DNA of 9,117 nt from assembly GCA_009774655.1 (NCBI GenBank), contig VSOD01000150.1, positions 1-9,117 on the forward strand, given 5' to 3'. Made by a program: the position numbers and the translations under genes. This DNA is from Lachnospiraceae bacterium. Lineage in GTDB: Bacteria; Bacillota_A; Clostridia; Lachnospirales; Lachnospiraceae. How positions within the stretch are numbered: position 1 is the first letter of the stretch; every line of letters starts with the position of its first letter. The notes under the pieces are model-generated. The model had not been told where the DNA came from. It saw nothing but the letters and a program-made list of their open reading frames with translations, and searched no databases. Positions 7,201 through 9,117 of the stretch are shown here, piece by piece.

Positions 7201-7775
7201 TTGGCGCAAAGCAGCACGGCCACATGCAGGCGGTAGGGTATGATTTGTACTGCAAGATGCTGAATGAGGCGGTGAAGAATCTCAAGGGGATTTCCACGAT
7301 CGAAGATTTCAATACGAGTATCGATCTGGAGGCGGACGCCTATATCCCGGCCACGTACATTGTCAATGAAGTGCAGAAGCTGGACATCTATAAGCGGATC
7401 GCGGGGATTGAGAATGAAAAGGAATGTGATGACATGCGGGAAGAGCTGCTGGACCGTTTCGGGGAGATACCCAAGTCGGCGGAAAATCTGCTGCGCATTG
7501 CGCTGATCCGTTCCCATGCCCATAAGCTGTACATGCCGGAGGTGAAGGGCAAGGACGAGACGATCCGCTTTCAGCTGCGGCCGGACGCCCGTATTCGGGT
7601 GGAGAATATTCCCCGCCTGCTGCAGGCCTACGAAGGCAGGCTCACATTTGAGCCTAAGGGTGTGCCGATGTTTCGGATGCGGTATAAGAAGTGCGGCGTG
7701 ATCGAGAAGGATGAGGCGCTGCTGCTGGGGCTGACGGAGGCGGTTCTGAAAGATATGGAGGAGCTGCTGTTGTAG
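4212..7775 (+). CDS. mfd: Transcription-repair coupling factor Mfd
   Basis: This 1187-residue SF2 DNA translocase removes RNA polymerase stalled at lesions and recruits UvrA for nucleotide excision repair. The order is the family's: a UvrB-like N-terminal module (about 1-350) with a charged helical stretch near 240-275, a linker domain ending in a run of eight lysines by nucleotide count (5691-5714, residues 494-501), and the CarD-like RNA-polymerase-interacting domain from about 514 (LRVGDYVVHESHGLGVY). The translocase follows, with Walker A GDVGYGKT at 666-673 (Lys672), DEEQRFG at 767-773, TATPIPRT at 793-800 and motif VI QLYQLRGRVGR at 933-943. The C-terminal TRCF domain (about 1010-1120) begins near DAYIPATYI. 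All key motifs are intact and the length is normal. It starts at GTG. The GC-rich composition (58% in a sampled line) contrasts with the accessory block. The desulfurase gene follows after 27 nt, so both are probably co-transcribed with pth. Confidence 0.97.
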   Translation: MRALLAPLEELGEYEEIKKMLVSKQACVALSGCVDSQKLHMVYGIGDGFRNKIIVTFNDLRAKELYEDYKFYDRNVMLYPAKDLIFFQADIHGNQLTMERIRCLRRLMEGRPTTVITTYDALMAPQIPMESWRQHVIRIDRQSVLAEEELATQLVELGYEKNYQVEAPGQFSIRGGIVDIFDLTEENPYRIELWGEDVESIRSFDILSQRSIEKLESVTIFPATELILTDEELRSGLKKIETECRAHADRLRKEMKTEEAHRIETQIRELEEQLLELGLSRGAVNLESYVHYFYPALSDFLDCIDNFSAGTAGRGGSCVFVEEPLRVKEHAAAVELEFRESMMHRLEKGYILPGQMNILYSAEETAARIARGRVVTLSMMDGKNPLFKADRKFDIQTRSLSSYNNSFEALVRDLAGYKKKGYRILLLSGSRTRAKRLAEDLQEQEISAFYTEDPMREVQPGEVMTYYGRVLKGFEYPLLKFIVISESDIFGAEKKKKKKKKVYQGQKINDFNELRVGDYVVHESHGLGVYQGIEKVEVDKIVKDYMKISYRDGGILYVLATGLDVIQKYASAEAGTKPKLNKLGTQEWNKTKSKVRSAVDEIAQDLVELYATRQQSEGFQYGKDTVWQREFEEMFPFEETEDQISAIMATKEDMESSRIMDRLICGDVGYGKTEIAIRAAFKAVQENKQVVYLVPTTILAQQHYNTFVQRMKDFPVRIDLLSRFRTAAEQKKTITDLKKGMVDIVIGTHRVLSADVEYKDLGLLIIDEEQRFGVAHKEKIKKLKENVDVLTLTATPIPRTLHMSLIGIRDMSVLEEAPGDRQPIQTFVCEYNEELVREAIVRELSREGQVYYVYNRVNNIADVAAMIQKLVPEANVSFAHGRMKENELERIMYDFIDGEIDVLVSTTIIETGLDISNVNTMIIHDSDQMGLSQLYQLRGRVGRSNRTAYAFLMYKRNKMLKEIAEKRLGAIKEFTELGSGFKIAMRDLEIRGAGNLLGAKQHGHMQAVGYDLYCKMLNEAVKNLKGISTIEDFNTSIDLEADAYIPATYIVNEVQKLDIYKRIAGIENEKECDDMREELLDRFGEIPKSAENLLRIALIRSHAHKLYMPEVKGKDETIRFQLRPDARIRVENIPRLLQAYEGRLTFEPKGVPMFRMRYKKCGVIEKDEALLLGLTEAVLKDMEELLL

Positions 7776-7802
7776 CAGGGGGGAAGAAAGGACAGAGGAC
7801 AG

Positions 7803-8948
7803 ATGATTTATTTGGATAATGCGGCCACCACCAGGACGGCGCCTGAGGTGGTGGAGGCTATGCTGCCTTATTTTACGGAATATTATGGAAATGCGGGCAG
7901 CATATACGGCCTTGCGGGTGAGAGCAGGAAGGCGCTTCTGCGGGCCAGAGAGACGATCGCCGGGACGCTGGGGGCCGAGGCGAATGAGATCTATTTTACG
8001 GCGGGCGGATCGGAGTCGGATAACTGGGCGCTGAAAGCGGTGTTCGAGGCGTGGCAGGATAAGGGCAGGCATATTATCACCTCGCGGATCGAGCATCATG
8101 CGGTGCTGCACACGTGTGAATATCTGGAAAAAATGGGAGCCAGGGTCACTTATCTGGATGTGGATTCCGAAGGGCTGGTGGATCCCGGACAGCTTGAGCG
8201 GGCGATCCGGCCGGATACGATCCTGATCTCCGTGATGGCGGCCAACAACGAGGTGGGGACGATCCAGCCGGTGAAGGAGATCGGGGAGATCGCGGCTGCG
8301 CATGGTATTTTGTTCCACACCGATGCGGTGCAGGCGTATGGGCATCTGCCGATGGCGGTGCAGGAATGCCATATCGACCTGCTTTCGGCCAGTGCGCACA
8401 AATTTAACGGGCCGAAGGGCGCGGGTTTTCTTTATGTAGGGAAAAAGGCGGGAATCCGTTCCTTTATCCACGGCGGACAGCAGGAGAGAGGCCGGCGTGC
8501 CGGCACGGAGAATGTGCCCGGGATCGTGGGGATGGCCGCTGCAGCCAGACGGGCGCATGAGCATATGGAAGAGCGGGCGCAGAAGGAACGGATGCTGCGG
8601 GATTATCTGATCGGGCGGATAGAGGCGGAGATCCCGGATGTGGCGCTGAACGGCCATCGGACAAAGCGTCTGCCGAATAACGTGAATTTCAGTTTCGCGG
8701 ACATGGAGGGAGAGACCATGCTGATCATGCTGGACATGGCGCAGATCTGTGCATCGGCAGGGTCGGCGTGTACCTCAGGCGCCGTGGATCCTTCGCATGT
8801 GCTGCTGGCGATGGGATTGTCCAAAGAACGGGCGCGGGGATCGCTGCGGCTCACGCTCAGTGAGGAAAATACGCGGGAAGAACTGGATACCGTAGTGGAG
8901 GAGCTGGCGCGGATCGTGGCGCGGGTCAGAGGAATGATGATAAGATAG
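7803..8948 (+). CDS. Cysteine desulfurase, NifS/IscS type
   Basis: This 381-residue PLP enzyme converts L-cysteine to alanine and passes persulfide sulfur to Fe-S cluster or tRNA-thiolation partners. The start MIYLDNAATTRTAPEVVEAM is classic. Residues matching Escherichia coli IscS are His98 (RIEHHAVL), Asn149 (ANNEVGTIQP), Asp174 and Gln177 (HTDAVQAYG), the Schiff-base Lys200 (SASAHKFNGPKG) and the catalytic Cys323 in SACTSG. RRAGTENVPGIVG is the cofactor-phosphate region. This is the class I (NifS/IscS) pattern rather than SufS. It lies 27 nt after mfd, with AGGA (7796-7799) or AAAGGA (7787-7792) as RBS, and is followed by the operon terminator. No IscU/NifU scaffold, ThiI or MnmA gene is adjacent in the window, so its sulfur acceptor, and hence the exact paralogue name, cannot be assigned. 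Confidence 0.95.
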   Translation: MIYLDNAATTRTAPEVVEAMLPYFTEYYGNAGSIYGLAGESRKALLRARETIAGTLGAEANEIYFTAGGSESDNWALKAVFEAWQDKGRHIITSRIEHHAVLHTCEYLEKMGARVTYLDVDSEGLVDPGQLERAIRPDTILISVMAANNEVGTIQPVKEIGEIAAAHGILFHTDAVQAYGHLPMAVQECHIDLLSASAHKFNGPKGAGFLYVGKKAGIRSFIHGGQQERGRRAGTENVPGIVGMAAAARRAHEHMEERAQKERMLRDYLIGRIEAEIPDVALNGHRTKRLPNNVNFSFADMEGETMLIMLDMAQICASAGSACTSGAVDPSHVLLAMGLSKERARGSLRLTLSEENTREELDTVVEELARIVARVRGMMIR

Positions 8949-9015
8949 ATGATTCATGTACCTGATGCGGTTCGGGGTATTTGAGCAATTATTTGATAAT
9001 ATTGAAATTTTATTT

Positions 9016-9046
9016 ATAGAGTCCGGATTAATGGACTCTATTTTTT
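9016..9046 (+). terminator. Rho-independent terminator of the pth-mfd-desulfurase operon
   Basis: ATAGAGTCC (9016-9024) pairs perfectly with GGACTCTAT (9033-9041) around an 8-nt loop and runs straight into six T (9041-9046). It lies 68 nt after the desulfurase stop and is the strongest terminator in the window. Confidence 0.9.
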
Positions 9047-9098
9047 GCTTTATAGGAAATTCCGAGTTTTGGAAACACAAAAAAGAACAGAAGTTTGC

Positions 9099-9112
9099 CG
9101 AACATATGTTTG
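9099..9112. promoter_or_regulatory. LexA (SOS) operator at the right edge
   Basis: CGAACATATGTTTG matches the Firmicutes LexA/DinR box CGAAC-N4-GTTCG at 9 of 10 defined positions (T for C at 9111). It follows, overlapping by two bases, a -35-like TTGCCG (9095-9100); the matching -10 would fall just beyond the window. LexA bound here would block a rightward promoter. The controlled gene is not visible. lexA itself or another SOS gene is a reasonable guess, but only a guess. Confidence 0.7.
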
Positions 9113-9117
9113 ATAAA

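Noticed and set aside
7065..8657. Long open frame of 530 codons on the minus strand over the mfd end and the desulfurase gene
   Set aside because: It is antisense to two unmistakable genes, its translation is rich in His, Arg and Pro with no family signature, and it reflects the GC-rich codon pattern of the + strand.

Overview
The window looks like a chromosomal segment of a Gram-positive, low- to mid-GC Clostridia member, most likely Lachnospiraceae. This is inferred from three things: the pth-mfd pair, the two accessory protein families typical of that group (Rpn/PD-(D/E)XK transposase-like and AAA-ATPase-like/DUF1703), and strong AGGAGG-type ribosome binding sites with TGnTATAAT extended -10 promoters. 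No database search was possible, so family names rest on recognised motifs.

Left part (1-3420), accessory. The window opens in the last 28 codons of an unidentified gene. A strong promoter and good RBS then lead into a broken Rpn/PD-(D/E)XK-family gene (233-755): its first ~24 codons are joined out of frame to its C-terminal half and the nuclease core is missing. Next comes a ~2.5 kb cassette bracketed by two ~115-bp direct repeats (786-900 and 3308-3420). It holds a 565-aa AAA-ATPase-like/PD-(D/E)XK nuclease fusion (945-2642) and an acidic 137-aa orphan protein (2834-3247). Each repeat is a composite of a rho-independent terminator hairpin followed about 50 bp later by an extended -10 promoter, so each ends one transcription unit and probably starts the next.

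Right part (3421-9046), housekeeping. This is a three-gene operon on the + strand: pth (peptidyl-tRNA hydrolase), mfd (transcription-repair coupling factor) and a NifS/IscS-type cysteine desulfurase. The gaps are 42 and 27 nt with no terminator between genes. The likely promoter is the one inside repeat copy 2, giving a leader of roughly 180 nt, and the operon closes with a clear terminator at 9016-9046. Base composition differs sharply between the two parts: sample 60-base lines give 35% GC in the ATPase/nuclease gene (1681-1740) and 58% GC in mfd (6181-6240).

Right edge. After the terminator, a near-perfect Firmicutes LexA (SOS) box lies at 9099-9112, directly downstream of a -35-like hexamer. 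The window stops before the regulated gene, which would be a DNA-damage gene lying next to mfd.

No tRNA, rRNA, CRISPR array or complete insertion sequence was seen. All supported genes are on the + strand, and no stretch over 300 bases lacks a gene.
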